Counted from the first letter of the stretch, positions 10,188 through 19,778 are shown. The stretch is DNA of 64,000 bases from Bacillus sp. SLBN-46 (GCF_031453555.1 NZ_JAVIZM010000001.1:4409001-4473000); one strand, 5' to 3'. Notes: generated by a model from the sequence alone, not told the origin. Translations and numbers: made by a program.

Positions 10188-11087
10188 TCATCCTTTAACA
10201 GAACCAATTAGCATTCCTTTAACAAAATACTTTTGCAGGAATGGATACACCAGCATAATAGGCAAGGTAGTTACAACCATTGTTGCTAGTTTTATAGATT
10301 GGGAGGTTACTGTTTTTGCTGCAATTCCTCCTGGTGCATTCACCATCATCTGATTTGAACTCGACTCTGCCACAACTTTGTAAAGGTAGGTTTGAATCGG
10401 CTGCAAGTCAGGATTATTTACGAAGATGACTCCTGCGAAATAATCATTCCATTGGTAAACTCCATGGAATAACGCAATGGTTGCAATAACTGGCATAGAC
10501 AAAGGGATAATCACCTTAAGGAAGATCATAAAGTCATTCGCGCCATCAATTTTTGCTGCTTCTTCCAAAGAGGCAGGGAGCTCTCTAAAGAAGGAAACAA
10601 ATATGATTAGATCAAAGAAGTTAAACATAGCTGGAATAATATAAACTAAGAAATTATCATATAAACCTAAATCTCTGATTAGCAGGAAATAGGGAATTAA
10701 CCCTCCGCTAAAGAACATCGTTATAACTCCAATAAACATATATATATTTCTGCCTATTAACTCTTTTCTAGAAAACGCATAGGCTACCATTGCTGTAAAA
10801 AACACATGAATGGCTGTTCCGATTACCGTTTTAGCAACCGTGACCCCAAATGATGTTACAATCCCTGGATTAGCAAATACCGCTTTATAATTTTCAATGG
10901 TAAATTCCCTTGGCCACCAATAAATGCCGCCCTTCATGGCATCCATACCCTCATTAAAGGAATTGATAATGACATACCAGATGGGATAGATGGTGATGGC
11001 GCATATCAAGAGCATGAGAAGGATGTTGATATTGTCAAAAATATACTCTTTCTTCGTTCGTCTGTTTAATCTAAAAATCTTAAACAT
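10188..11087 (-). CDS. CUT1 sugar ABC transporter permease (YtcP/LplC-like)
   Basis: This 299-aa inner-membrane permease has about six transmembrane helices and the binding-protein-dependent transport signature EEAAKIDGANDFMIFLKVI (EAA loop) near residue 175, which contacts the ATPase. It begins with FRLNRRTKKEYIFDNINI and ends GMLIGSVKG, as LplC/YtcP proteins do. It lies 14 nt downstream of the partner permease with GGAGGTGATG before its ATG. With the other permease and the lipoprotein it forms a carbohydrate uptake system. About 190 nt separate it from the lipoprotein gene, and no terminator is visible there. Confidence 0.88.
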   Translation of the reverse strand: MFKIFRLNRRTKKEYIFDNINILLMLLICAITIYPIWYVIINSFNEGMDAMKGGIYWWPREFTIENYKAVFANPGIVTSFGVTVAKTVIGTAIHVFFTAMVAYAFSRKELIGRNIYMFIGVITMFFSGGLIPYFLLIRDLGLYDNFLVYIIPAMFNFFDLIIFVSFFRELPASLEEAAKIDGANDFMIFLKVIIPLSMPVIATIALFHGVYQWNDYFAGVIFVNNPDLQPIQTYLYKVVAESSSNQMMVNAPGGIAAKTVTSQSIKLATMVVTTLPIMLVYPFLQKYFVKGMLIGSVKG

Positions 11088-11101
11088 GCTTTCATCACCT
11101 C

Positions 11102-12085
11102 CTAGAATAGTGTGGTGCCATTTAATTTCTTTGTTACTCTATTAGCTGCAATCAGTAATATGAAAGCAATCACTGATTTTAACAATCCAACTGCAGTTGC
11201 GTATGAGTAACGTGCATTTTGAAGGCCCACTTTATAAACATAAGTATCTATTACATTACTAGCGCTTTCATTTAACGAGTTGCGAAGAACTAGAATTTGA
11301 TCAAAATTGGAGTTAAGCACTCCACTTACAGCAAGTACAAAAAGAATGGTAATTGTAGGCTTTATTGATGGTAGGGTAATATGCCACATTTTTTGAAGAC
11401 GACTAGCTCCATCAATCGTAGCGGACTCATATAGTTCTGGAGAAACTCCGGCAATGGCAGCTAAATAAATAATGGCCGACCATCCAAGTTCCTTCCAAAT
11501 ATCTGAAATGATTACTATGGACCAGAAATTATCCGGTTCTCCTAAATAGTTGACCCTTTCGGAAGTAAGTCCGAGGTTCATTAAAATATCGTTAATAAGA
11601 CCAATGTCTGCTAGCCATGTTGTTAAGATTCCACCTAACACTACCCAAGATAAAAAGTGTGGTAAGTAGGTAATCGTTTGAACAGCCTTTTTTAACTTTA
11701 ACGAAGTTAATTCGTTAAGCATCAGTGCAAAAATAATCGGAAGCGGGAAACCGATGATTAACTTAATAAAGCTAATGCCAAGGGTGTTCTTTAAAACAAT
11801 CATAAAATTATCATCTTGTATAAATTCCTTAAATTGGTCTAGCCCAACCCATGGTGCTTCGGAAATAGGCCTAACAATATTGAATTCCTTGAAAGAGATG
11901 ATCAAGCCATACATTGGAATATAATTAAAAATAATCATCCAAATAACACCGAGAATAGCCATAATGTGCAAATATTTCTGAGCAGCTATGGTTCTTAACA
12001 CTTTTTTAAACTTTTCCTTTTTTGTCGGGGTGCTTATTAAGCCCTCAGGTACTGCTTGTTCTACTGGTTGATAATTTGTTTCCAC
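11102..12085 (-). CDS. CUT1 sugar ABC transporter permease (LplB-like)
   Basis: This 327-aa membrane protein has six predicted helices after a cytoplasmic N-terminal tail of about 35 residues. The EAA loop reads LYESATIDGASRLQKMWHI near residue 225, and the segment NYIPMYGLIISFKEFN is typical of LplB/YteP permeases. It is the first gene of the transporter operon and heterodimerises with the following permease. The start is GTG with AGGTGG upstream. The operon is a plausible target of the adjacent two-component system, but no operator could be identified by eye. Confidence 0.88.
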   Translation of the reverse strand: METNYQPVEQAVPEGLISTPTKKEKFKKVLRTIAAQKYLHIMAILGVIWMIIFNYIPMYGLIISFKEFNIVRPISEAPWVGLDQFKEFIQDDNFMIVLKNTLGISFIKLIIGFPLPIIFALMLNELTSLKLKKAVQTITYLPHFLSWVVLGGILTTWLADIGLINDILMNLGLTSERVNYLGEPDNFWSIVIISDIWKELGWSAIIYLAAIAGVSPELYESATIDGASRLQKMWHITLPSIKPTITILFVLAVSGVLNSNFDQILVLRNSLNESASNVIDTYVYKVGLQNARYSYATAVGLLKSVIAFILLIAANRVTKKLNGTTLF

Positions 12086-12194
12086 GAGCTCACCACCTTA
12101 GATGTGTTTATATCTTTATAATAGATTGTAGAAGGCAAGATTTTAAGCTGGCATATTTTGATTAAGGTATCATAATTTTGGTTTTTGAAATGAC

Positions 12195-12231
12195 ATAAAA
12201 AAAACGATACCACCGCCATTGGTATCGTTTT
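12195..12231. terminator. Bidirectional terminator between hydrolase and permease genes
   Basis: AACGATACCA and TGGTATCGTT flank a short loop, with A-runs on the left and T-runs on the right, so it can work on both strands. On the minus strand it ends the transcript that contains the aldo/keto reductases and hydrolase. Confidence 0.8.
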
Positions 12232-12252
12232 CAAATATATTCGTCAATCTTG

Positions 12253-13128
12253 TTATTTGAAAGCTTGTTTTATCCAGCTTACAACCAACTCTGATAATTC
12301 TCTCTCTTTATCAATATAATTGTGGTTTGCTCCATCCAAAATTTTGTATTGGAAATCCGGACAATTGGTTGCTTTTGATTTAAGCAACAATAAATCCTCT
12401 TCTGGACTGTTAATATTCACTTCATCTGTATCTCCCATAAATGCTAAAATAGGAACTTTTATCTTGTCTAACTCTTCAAATCTATCAGGGTTTCTTAAAA
12501 TCGGTAGATTATCCGCTGCACACCCATCGATTGAGAATTCCAAATATGTTTCCGAACTTACTTCGAACCAACCTTCGTGTAAGTAGCTTAAGATTTTATT
12601 TGGTTCGTTTTTCTTCAAATTATCTCTTGCTTCATTTATCATTTCTTTTCAAAATTGATCTTTAAGTTTTGTTAGACCTACCAAATCAGGAGGAGAAGCC
12701 AATATTAAGCCTACTATATTTTGGTTTTGTTCCTTTGAATTATAATAAATTGTTTTGTTTGCTCCCAAACTATGGCCCATTATTATAATCTTCTCATAAC
12801 CAAGTTCTATAATTTTATTTACCCATAAATCTATATCATAAAGGCATTCGCTAAACTTTTCATATCTAGCACCAATTCTACTGTGGTTTCCTTGATTGTT
12901 TTTAATATCGTTAATATGACTATATCCACGATTATGCCCATAGAAAAAGCCATAACCATTGTTCGATAATTCACGTCCTAAAGTATGGGCGAAGTAATTT
13001 TCTATAATATTTCCTGATGTGCCGTGAATAAACAACACACAAGTTCCCATCGTTTTTTCTTCCCAATGAATACCTTGAAGACGTAATCCGTCTTTTGTCC
13101 AATCGTAAATAAAATCTATATTTGACAT
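12253..13128 (-). pseudogene. Alpha/beta hydrolase split by an in-frame UGA
   Basis: The 5' part (13128-12649) encodes an alpha/beta-hydrolase N terminus with the oxyanion segment LFIHGTSGN and nucleophile elbow GHSLGA. After KLKDQF comes TGA, then the same frame continues without a shift (KEMINEARDNLKKN) and supplies the rest: the catalytic Asp in FMGDTDEVN and His in LDGANHNYID. Read through, the protein would be about 291 aa, a normal size. Neither half alone has a full catalytic triad. A point nonsense mutation is the simplest explanation; a downstream ATG at 12642 could allow restart of the C-terminal piece but no good ribosome site precedes it. The start has GGAGG 8 nt upstream. Confidence 0.8.
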
Positions 13129-13171
13129 AAAAAGACCTCCGAAATACTTTTATTGAACCCCAACTAGCTAA

Positions 13172-14161
13172 CTAGCGTAGGGCCTCCTCAATACTTGATA
13201 ATTCAAGAGGACTAAATTCGAGATTTTTTAATGCTGCAACATTCTCTTCAATTTGACTAACCTTACTGGCTCCAATTAAGGCCGAAGTTATTTTTCGGTC
13301 CCTAAGTACCCAGGCAAGAGCCATTTGTGCAAGCGATTGACCCCGATTTTTTGCGACGTTGTTAAGTTTTTGAACCTTCCTTACAACCTCCTCGGTTACA
13401 TCACTCTTCTTTAAAAAAGAATTTGTTTTTGACGCACGAGAATCCTCAGGTATTCCATTAACATATTTAGTAGTGAGTAACCCCTGAGCAAGTGGTACAA
13501 AAGCAATAGAACCTACTTGTTTTTCCTGAAGCAAGTCAATTAAACCGTCCTCAACCCACCTGTTAAATAATGAATACGCAGGTTGATGTATTAAAAGAGG
13601 CGTGCCAAGCTCTTTCAAAATCTCAATTGCTTTCTTTGTCTCTTCAACCCCATAATTGGAAATTCCCACATAAAGTGCTTTTCCCTGTCTTACTGTGTGA
13701 TCCAAGGCAAACATTGTTTCTTCAAGAGGCGTTTCTGGATCTGGTCTATGATGGTAGAATATATCAACATATTCAAGTCCCATTCGCTTTAGGCTCTGGT
13801 CAAGACTAGAAACCAGGTATTTCCTTGAACCCCAGTCACCATATGGTCCAGGCCACATCCCATATCCAGCCTTTGTCGAAATAATCATCTCATCCCGATA
13901 ACTTGAGAAATCCTTTTTAATAATGGATCCAAAATTTTCTTCCGCAGATCCTGCAGGAGGTCCGTAATTATTAGCCAAGTCAAAATGGGTTATGCCCAAA
14001 TCAAAGGCTTTCCTTATGAGCTCTCTTCCATTTTCAAATACATCATCCCCACCAAAGTTATGCCACAATCCAAGAGAGATAGCTGGAAGTTTCAAACCTG
14101 AGTTTCCACAGCGGTTATAAATCATCTTGTTATATCGTTCTGTACTAGGCTGATATGTCAT
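13172..14161 (-). CDS. Aldo/keto reductase, L-glyceraldehyde 3-phosphate reductase (YghZ) type
   Basis: This 329-aa NADPH-dependent oxidoreductase belongs to the YghZ/AKR14 group. The tetrad residues lie in FDLANNYGP (Asp, Tyr), the Lys in STKAGYGMWPGPYGD and the His in IFYHHRPDPETP. YghZ reduces L-glyceraldehyde 3-phosphate and methylglyoxal and so detoxifies sugar-derived aldehydes. The ATG at 14161 has GGAGG 8 nt upstream; the open frame extends nine codons further but covers that ribosome site. It lies between another aldo/keto reductase and the hydrolase in the beta-glucan locus, so a role in handling reactive sugar intermediates is plausible. Confidence 0.85.
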   Translation of the reverse strand: MTYQPSTERYNKMIYNRCGNSGLKLPAISLGLWHNFGGDDVFENGRELIRKAFDLGITHFDLANNYGPPAGSAEENFGSIIKKDFSSYRDEMIISTKAGYGMWPGPYGDWGSRKYLVSSLDQSLKRMGLEYVDIFYHHRPDPETPLEETMFALDHTVRQGKALYVGISNYGVEETKKAIEILKELGTPLLIHQPAYSLFNRWVEDGLIDLLQEKQVGSIAFVPLAQGLLTTKYVNGIPEDSRASKTNSFLKKSDVTEEVVRKVQKLNNVAKNRGQSLAQMALAWVLRDRKITSALIGASKVSQIEENVAALKNLEFSPLELSSIEEALR

Positions 14162-14210
14162 CACCCAAACCTCCATTTTATATTCCATCTATTATTAAAC
14201 GCTAAGGGCG

Positions 14211-15146
14211 TTACCATTTTAGTGGGGAACCTGCTATTTCTTCCTCCCACATTTTCTCCAGTTCTTCTACCTTTTTCTGGTTAATCTGCTTCTCAACAGC
14301 CGAAACGTTAATGTTCAGCTGTTGAATATTTTTTACTCCTGGAATAACTGCAGATATTTCTTGAAAAGATAAGATAAATCGTAAAGCAGCCTGTGCCATG
14401 GATTCTTCTTGTTCAAGCACGCCCTTCACTCTTGGGAGAAGGGATGCTCTCTTGGTAAGCTGTTCAACATCCCAGCGACTTCGAATATCTGTAAATACGC
14501 TATCCTTATCATATTTGCCAGATAACCATCCCGAATCTAGTGGAACCTTAATGACCAGTCCCATCCCATTTTCTCCCGCCTGTTGGAAGGCCTTTTTAGG
14601 TTCCTGGTGAAAAATATTAAACATGACCTCAATTACTTCACTGTTGGTAGAACCCATTAACTCGAACATCTCTCTACTGGAATCAACAGAGGCACCATAA
14701 GCCCGAATTTTTCCCTCTTGCTTTAGCTTTTCCAATTCATCAAAATGACCTGTGTTCCCTTTCAAACACTCAAAGTCTGGGTTGTGCAGTAGAAGGGAAT
14801 CCACATAATCGGTATTGAGTCTTTTTAAGCTTGACTCTAAAGTGGCACGAATGAACTTAGGGTCAAAATTGAGTGTACCATCAGAATGATGTCCGAATTT
14901 CGTATTTATTACCGCATGATTTCTTCTACCTGATAGTGCCTTACCGAGAAGTTTCTCACTATTTCCATGCCCATAATTAGGAGCGGTATCAAAGAAATTA
15001 CACCCTCTATCAAGTGCTTCATGGACAAGTCTTATTGCTTTACTATCACTCATTTCTCCCCAATCTCGTTGATTCCCAAGCTGCCAGGCACCAAATCCGA
15101 TTTCTGAAACCTTTATTCCCGTGCTGCCAAGCTGTCTATAATTCAT
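14211..15146 (-). CDS. Aldo/keto reductase
   Basis: This is a 311-aa (beta/alpha)8 aldo/keto reductase. FFDTAPNYGHGNSE supplies the catalytic Asp and Tyr, INTKFGHH the Lys and LLLHNPDF the His, and the C-terminal VIPGVKNIQQL contacts the NADP phosphate. It groups with the sugar-acting aldo/keto reductases found in carbohydrate operons; the substrate cannot be told from sequence. It is the third gene of the operon that begins with GH16 and GH1, with 50 nt between its stop and the next start. The ATG reading MNYRQLGSTGIKVS is the family-typical beginning. Confidence 0.85.
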   Translation of the reverse strand: MNYRQLGSTGIKVSEIGFGAWQLGNQRDWGEMSDSKAIRLVHEALDRGCNFFDTAPNYGHGNSEKLLGKALSGRRNHAVINTKFGHHSDGTLNFDPKFIRATLESSLKRLNTDYVDSLLLHNPDFECLKGNTGHFDELEKLKQEGKIRAYGASVDSSREMFELMGSTNSEVIEVMFNIFHQEPKKAFQQAGENGMGLVIKVPLDSGWLSGKYDKDSVFTDIRSRWDVEQLTKRASLLPRVKGVLEQEESMAQAALRFILSFQEISAVIPGVKNIQQLNINVSAVEKQINQKKVEELEKMWEEEIAGSPLKW

Positions 15147-15186
15147 TATCCTTTAACCGCCTTATCTATCCTATATCGGTGGGGTT

Positions 15187-16521
15187 CTAAATAGTTCTTT
15201 CTCGAATAATTTCTGCATAACGAAAACCACTGTCTTTAATAATTCTTTCTTGAGTTTCAAAGTCTACATAAGTGATACCAAATCGTTTTTCATACCCAAA
15301 CGCCCATTCAAAATTATCAAGAAGAGACCATAAATAATAGCCTGCTATATTCATCCCTTCTTCATTTAACTCTGCAATGGCTTTAAGATGACGTTCAACA
15401 TATTCCTTACGTTCCTCGTCATGTACTTTTTTGTCATCAGATAGCACGTCGTTAAAAGCTGCACCATTCTCCGTAATATAGATTGGAAGAGTAGTATATT
15501 CTTTACGAAGGCGATGGATTAACTCTTTAAATTCATCTGGACTTATATCCCACCCCATTGCCGTTTGGGAATAATCCGAATAAGAATTCTTAAAGAGAAA
15601 ATCAGAGGCTCCATTGTATTCCACCAGACCTCGGCTATAAAAATTAATTCCAAAGAAATCACATGCCGTAGAAATAACTTCTAGATCTCCTTGATGGATA
15701 AAATCAAAAGAATGAACATATTTGGAAAATAAATTTAACATATCGACTGGATATGAGCCTTTTAAGACTGGGTCAAGGAACCAGCGATTTGAATATCCAT
15801 CTGCATTATTAACAGCAAGCATATCATTGATGGAAGAACCATTAGAATACATTGGAGATAAATTTAAGGTAATTCCAATTGGAGTTTCGGACCCCATTTT
15901 TTTCTTTAGGAGATTTACGGCTTCTCCATGTGATAAGAGAATATGATGAACAGCTTTCAGCGCTTCCTCCATATTGGTATGACCTGGTGCGTGAATACCT
16001 TGATGGTAGCCAAGAAACCCAGCACACCATGGTTCATTGTGCGTAATCCACATATTAACTTTGTCATCCAGTTCTTCAAAGCATTTCTCTGCAAATTCTA
16101 TAAACCATTTTACCGAATCACGGTTTGTCCAACCGCCTTGTTCATGTGCCCAAAGTGGGAGATCCCAGTGATAAAGTGTTACCGCAGGCTTGATTCCATT
16201 TTTATTCAATAGATTGATTAGCTTTTTGTAAAACTCCATCCCACCAGGATTGTATTTCCCTTGTTCCGGGTAAATTCTTGGCCACGCAATGGAAAATCTA
16301 TAAGAATCCACTCCAAGTGTCTTTAATACTTCAATATCTTGCTCGTACAAATGGTAGTGATCACAAGCAATATCTCCATTTTCCATATTGACCACTTTTC
16401 CAGGTATCCTTGAAAAAGTATCCCAAATCGATAACCCTCTGCCATCCTCTTGGAAGGCTCCTTCAATCTGATAGGCCGATGTGGCACTACCGAAAATAAA
16501 TTCTTTAGAAAATCTACTCAT
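15187..16521 (-). CDS. GH1 beta-glucosidase
   Basis: This 444-aa enzyme is a full-length family GH1 retaining beta-glucosidase. The acid/base Glu is in THNEPWC (E163) and the nucleophile in YITENGAAF (E351). The family opening FIFGSATSAYQIEGA and the closing SLLDNFEWAFGYEKRFG are intact. It has no signal peptide, so it acts in the cytosol on imported short beta-glucosides, releasing glucose from laminari-oligosaccharides or similar. The ATG at 16521 has GAGG 8 nt upstream; a GTG three codons earlier overlaps that site. It follows the GH16 gene by 17 nt and is surely cotranscribed. Confidence 0.92.
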   Translation of the reverse strand: MSRFSKEFIFGSATSAYQIEGAFQEDGRGLSIWDTFSRIPGKVVNMENGDIACDHYHLYEQDIEVLKTLGVDSYRFSIAWPRIYPEQGKYNPGGMEFYKKLINLLNKNGIKPAVTLYHWDLPLWAHEQGGWTNRDSVKWFIEFAEKCFEELDDKVNMWITHNEPWCAGFLGYHQGIHAPGHTNMEEALKAVHHILLSHGEAVNLLKKKMGSETPIGITLNLSPMYSNGSSINDMLAVNNADGYSNRWFLDPVLKGSYPVDMLNLFSKYVHSFDFIHQGDLEVISTACDFFGINFYSRGLVEYNGASDFLFKNSYSDYSQTAMGWDISPDEFKELIHRLRKEYTTLPIYITENGAAFNDVLSDDKKVHDEERKEYVERHLKAIAELNEEGMNIAGYYLWSLLDNFEWAFGYEKRFGITYVDFETQERIIKDSGFRYAEIIRERTI

Positions 16522-16538
16522 CGTTGTCACCTCTATAG

Positions 16539-17357
16539 TTATCTATCTAATTTCTGAAAAACTTTAATATAGTCAATCTCCATTTTCTGAGGAAAACAGG
16601 TTGAATGATCTGGATTTCCGGGCCACTTCCCACCGACAGCCAGATTAACCTGCAAGTAAAACGCTCTATCAAACGGAGCAAATCCGGAGTGTTCAGTGCC
16701 GGTTTCTTTATGATTGCTGAACCATTTGGTTTGCGTGGCATATAAAACGCCGTCAACATACCATCGAAATTCACCTGGTTCCCAATCCATTGTGAAGATG
16801 TGAAAACCCTCAGAGAATTTTTTATTGTCTGGCAATCTATAATTTTCCCCTGTGTAAGTGTGGGGCATTCCGTAATGGAGTGTTCCATAAACGGTACCAG
16901 GCTGATGACCAATGAGTTCCATAATGTCAATTTCTCCACATGCAGGCCAGCCTGAATAAAGCTCCATATCCTCTGGCATCATCCAAATGGCTGGCCATAT
17001 TCCCTGACCTTCGGGAAGTTTTGCTTTGATTTCAAATCGACCATATTTCCAGCTTGCTTTTCCTTTAGTCGTTAGTTTTGCAGATGTGTAATTCATTCCT
17101 TCATATTTCTCTTCTTTTGCCTCTAAAATTAATATTCCATTTTCAATCCTTGCATTTTCTTCACGAGCCGTGTAATACTGTAATTCGTCATTGCCAAATC
17201 CCCAGCCGCCCTCTGTATAATTCCAATTAGCTTCTTCGATCTTTGTACCAGTGAACCTTTCCTCCCAAACTAGGTTCCATTCGTCTGACTGGAGTTCTAT
17301 ACCTGAAAGCGCACTCATTTCTTTGTTAAGAAGAAAATTTTCCTTTTTAGATTCCAA
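16539..17357 (-). CDS. GH16 endo-beta-1,3-glucanase (laminarinase type), no signal peptide
   Basis: This 272-aa beta-jelly-roll enzyme carries the GH16 signature GEIDIMELIG, in which E142 is the nucleophile, D144 the assisting Asp and E147 the acid/base. WPAIWMMPE and GFHIFTMDWEPG are further conserved strands of the laminarinase (GH16_3) subgroup, which cleaves beta-1,3-glucan internally. Most bacterial laminarinases are secreted; this one begins with a charged, non-hydrophobic N terminus, so it appears cytosolic. The start is TTG at 17357, 10 nt after AAGGGG. It is the first gene of the operon, with no terminator before GH1. Confidence 0.9.
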   Translation of the reverse strand: MESKKENFLLNKEMSALSGIELQSDEWNLVWEERFTGTKIEEANWNYTEGGWGFGNDELQYYTAREENARIENGILILEAKEEKYEGMNYTSAKLTTKGKASWKYGRFEIKAKLPEGQGIWPAIWMMPEDMELYSGWPACGEIDIMELIGHQPGTVYGTLHYGMPHTYTGENYRLPDNKKFSEGFHIFTMDWEPGEFRWYVDGVLYATQTKWFSNHKETGTEHSGFAPFDRAFYLQVNLAVGGKWPGNPDHSTCFPQKMEIDYIKVFQKLDR

Positions 17358-17525
17358 AATTAGGTTTCCCCTTTCTATCTAATGCTCGTTAAACGGACCT
17401 TTTAATAGGTTCTTTTTTCATTTTACCTTTGCCGTTTCAATTTCTTCAGACTTATAATTTTGTTTAGGGTACCAAAATTTCGGGGGGGACCTATCCTCTA
17501 TTAATGATTCAGGCAAGGAAATTAG

Positions 17526-17565
17526 TAAAAGGCAACGACCCAAATAAGGGTCAGTTGCCTTCTTA
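17526..17565 (-). terminator. Terminator after the sigma/anti-sigma fusion gene
   Basis: Plus-strand AAGGCAACGACCC, loop AAATAA and GGGTCAGTTGCCTT form a long stem. On the minus strand it is followed by TTACTAATTT, just after the fusion gene stop. It isolates the GH16 operon from the gene upstream. Confidence 0.7.
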
Positions 17566-17566
17566 G

Positions 17567-19600
17567 TTATTCCACCGAAATTTTCAAAACATCATCCAAG
17601 TATTTCGTTATATTATATCCATAAATATCCAGTCTTTTGGGAATCACTTTTTCACCACTGTTATTACTCTCTAACTCCATGTTTTGAACTGTAATGAAGT
17701 AACGGGGCTGCTCGATTTCTTGGTATGGGACAGACGTTGTCTTATCGTATTCCACTCCATTTTTATCAACAAGCACTCCTTCAGTATTCATCTCCATTGA
17801 GCTAATATCATTTTCACCCTCATCCACAATATTGAATTGAAGCGACTCAAATGCTCGATTCTCGATTTCATGATTGCTTATGACAACTTTGGTTGGCTGA
17901 CCAACTTCCACCTTGTCGATGGAAATTGTACTACCTGCATATTCAAAGGTTTGAGGATATTCCTTGGAAGCATCCAGTTCGATACTTTTTGGATCTTGAA
18001 CAGTTAAATAAATAGCGCCGAATTTAACGTTAACCTCTTTTGGTTTTTCCCGAAAGAGAGGGTCAAAGTTGGTTTGAAAAGTACTCCAATTCATGTCTTG
18101 TTGTTTATCTAAATAAGAGCCTCCATACAGATCAGCTTTCGCTTTCTTATTGTTTACTTCAAGATAGTCAAAATTGAGAACATCTATCCGTTTTTCGGAC
18201 TGGTCATTAGGAATACTATAATGCAGAATTGTCGCTGTTGGAGCAATGGTTAGTTTATCAATTCGAACCGGGATTCCCTCGACTTCTGTTTTTTCATCCA
18301 CTACATATTCGACGGATGGTTGTTTTGTTATAGGGATCTCGAAGTTCCACTCCCCTGTTTCATATCCCATTTCCTCGTAAGCAATATAACCATTCTGATT
18401 AGGGGAATTAGGTTTCAATTTCAAGAGCTTTGTGATTTTTAGTTTGATTTTGCCATTTTCCTTGGAGAGTGGCAGCAGACTAATCTTTCCGTGATACACG
18501 TTCTTTTCTTCGTTATTTACATCGGATTCAAGGTTAGGAGGATTGTTCCTTAGATTTGCTTCTCGGCTCATGATGTCATAATCATTCTCCACCAAAACCC
18601 CATCCTGGTTATTCATCACATATTGATTGTCTCCATCTGTATCTTCTATTTCATAAAAAACAATTGTTTGAACATCATCAGCAATCGCACCAATGATCTT
18701 AACTTTCACCCCATTGCTTTCCGCTTCCAAGTTCAGTCTTTCACCCAGGCCCTGTTGAAGATACGCACGCAACTCCGGGTCTTTTTCTGTCCATGAATAA
18801 TAGAGGCTGGCAAATGCCCCTGTAAAATATTCTATCCCCATTAACAATGCGAAAACACTTGCAAAAACAAGCCCCATTCTTTTGCGTTTCTCATTCTTCC
18901 GTTGTCTGTGCTTTTCCACTTCTGCCAGCCTATCTTTGACGTTCTCCATGAAACCAGATGGCACATGGAAATCCTCCATCTTTTCAGAAAGATTTAACAT
19001 GGTTAACATGACATCCTGAAAGGAAGCCAAATCCTCCTGACAATTTTGGCAATGATAAAGATGTTTCTCTAAATCAATCTTTTTCGTCCGATCCATGGTT
19101 CTTTCAAGGTAATCCAAGTAATTCATATGATATTCTTTACAGCCATTAAAGGTTGACCCGTACCCCATTACTTTTCTAAGTGACCGGATTCCGGAAAACA
19201 AATACTCTTTCATCTTTTCCTCTGAAATTTGGAGAAGATGTGCCGCTTCCTCCTTAGAGATTCCTTTTATATATGTAAGTACCATCGCATCTTTCTCGTA
19301 CTCTTTCAATTGATCAAGTGCTTTAAATAAATCCTGACGTGGTTCACTTTCCTCTGAAGCTAGTAAACTACTATTATCAGAAAGCTCTCGGCAGGTATGT
19401 ATGAAAATGGATGTAACCGACATTTCTAAAGATGTTTCATTTTTATTTTGACGCATCTCCTTATGGACTTTTATAATGGTCCGGTAAAAAAGCTCTTCCA
19501 TTTGTTGCTGACTTCTAAGATAGGACCAACCAAGTGCATAGAACGATTGTAAATGTTGATTGAACCAATCTACGATGGAATCTATTTTTGCTGGGATCAT
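17567..19600 (-). CDS. Single-chain ECF sigma-like / zinc-finger anti-sigma / DUF4179 protein
   Basis: This 677-aa protein joins parts that are normally separate. Residues 1-150 resemble an ECF sigma factor: a weak region 2, then a region-4 helix-turn-helix (LTYIKGISKEEAAHLLQ). At 180-187 there is a zinc anti-sigma (ZAS) motif H-x3-C-x2-C (H180, C184, C187). One transmembrane helix lies near 246-268 and a DUF4179-like extracytoplasmic domain follows (CWG-type pattern GVKVKIIGAIADDVQTIVFYEIED). The sigma part would be tethered to the membrane by its own anti-sigma. Region 2 lacks clear -10 recognition residues, so it may not function as a sigma. GGGGGG precedes the ATG. A separate sigma/DUF4179 pair lies 3.5 kb away. 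Confidence 0.75.
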   Translation of the reverse strand: MIPAKIDSIVDWFNQHLQSFYALGWSYLRSQQQMEELFYRTIIKVHKEMRQNKNETSLEMSVTSIFIHTCRELSDNSSLLASEESEPRQDLFKALDQLKEYEKDAMVLTYIKGISKEEAAHLLQISEEKMKEYLFSGIRSLRKVMGYGSTFNGCKEYHMNYLDYLERTMDRTKKIDLEKHLYHCQNCQEDLASFQDVMLTMLNLSEKMEDFHVPSGFMENVKDRLAEVEKHRQRKNEKRKRMGLVFASVFALLMGIEYFTGAFASLYYSWTEKDPELRAYLQQGLGERLNLEAESNGVKVKIIGAIADDVQTIVFYEIEDTDGDNQYVMNNQDGVLVENDYDIMSREANLRNNPPNLESDVNNEEKNVYHGKISLLPLSKENGKIKLKITKLLKLKPNSPNQNGYIAYEEMGYETGEWNFEIPITKQPSVEYVVDEKTEVEGIPVRIDKLTIAPTATILHYSIPNDQSEKRIDVLNFDYLEVNNKKAKADLYGGSYLDKQQDMNWSTFQTNFDPLFREKPKEVNVKFGAIYLTVQDPKSIELDASKEYPQTFEYAGSTISIDKVEVGQPTKVVISNHEIENRAFESLQFNIVDEGENDISSMEMNTEGVLVDKNGVEYDKTTSVPYQEIEQPRYFITVQNMELESNNSGEKVIPKRLDIYGYNITKYLDDVLKISVE

Positions 19601-19740
19601 CTATGTGTTCCCCCCTTTAACATTCTTTTTAGCTTTCATCTGACTTAACCACTTCTACATCAACTCTAGTAAGTTGATTTAAATTAAAGTCTTTTAAATT
19701 ATACAACATTTACCAACAGATACCTTTATCTATCTCGCAA

Positions 19741-19778
19741 TAAAAAGACAGACCAAAATTTTGTTATTTGGTCTGTCA
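19741..19778 (-). terminator. Terminator after dihydrouridine synthase gene
   Basis: On the minus strand GACAGACCAAA, a short loop and TTTGGTCTGTC are followed by TTTTTATTG. It lies about 70 nt past the stop of the upstream gene. Confidence 0.8.
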
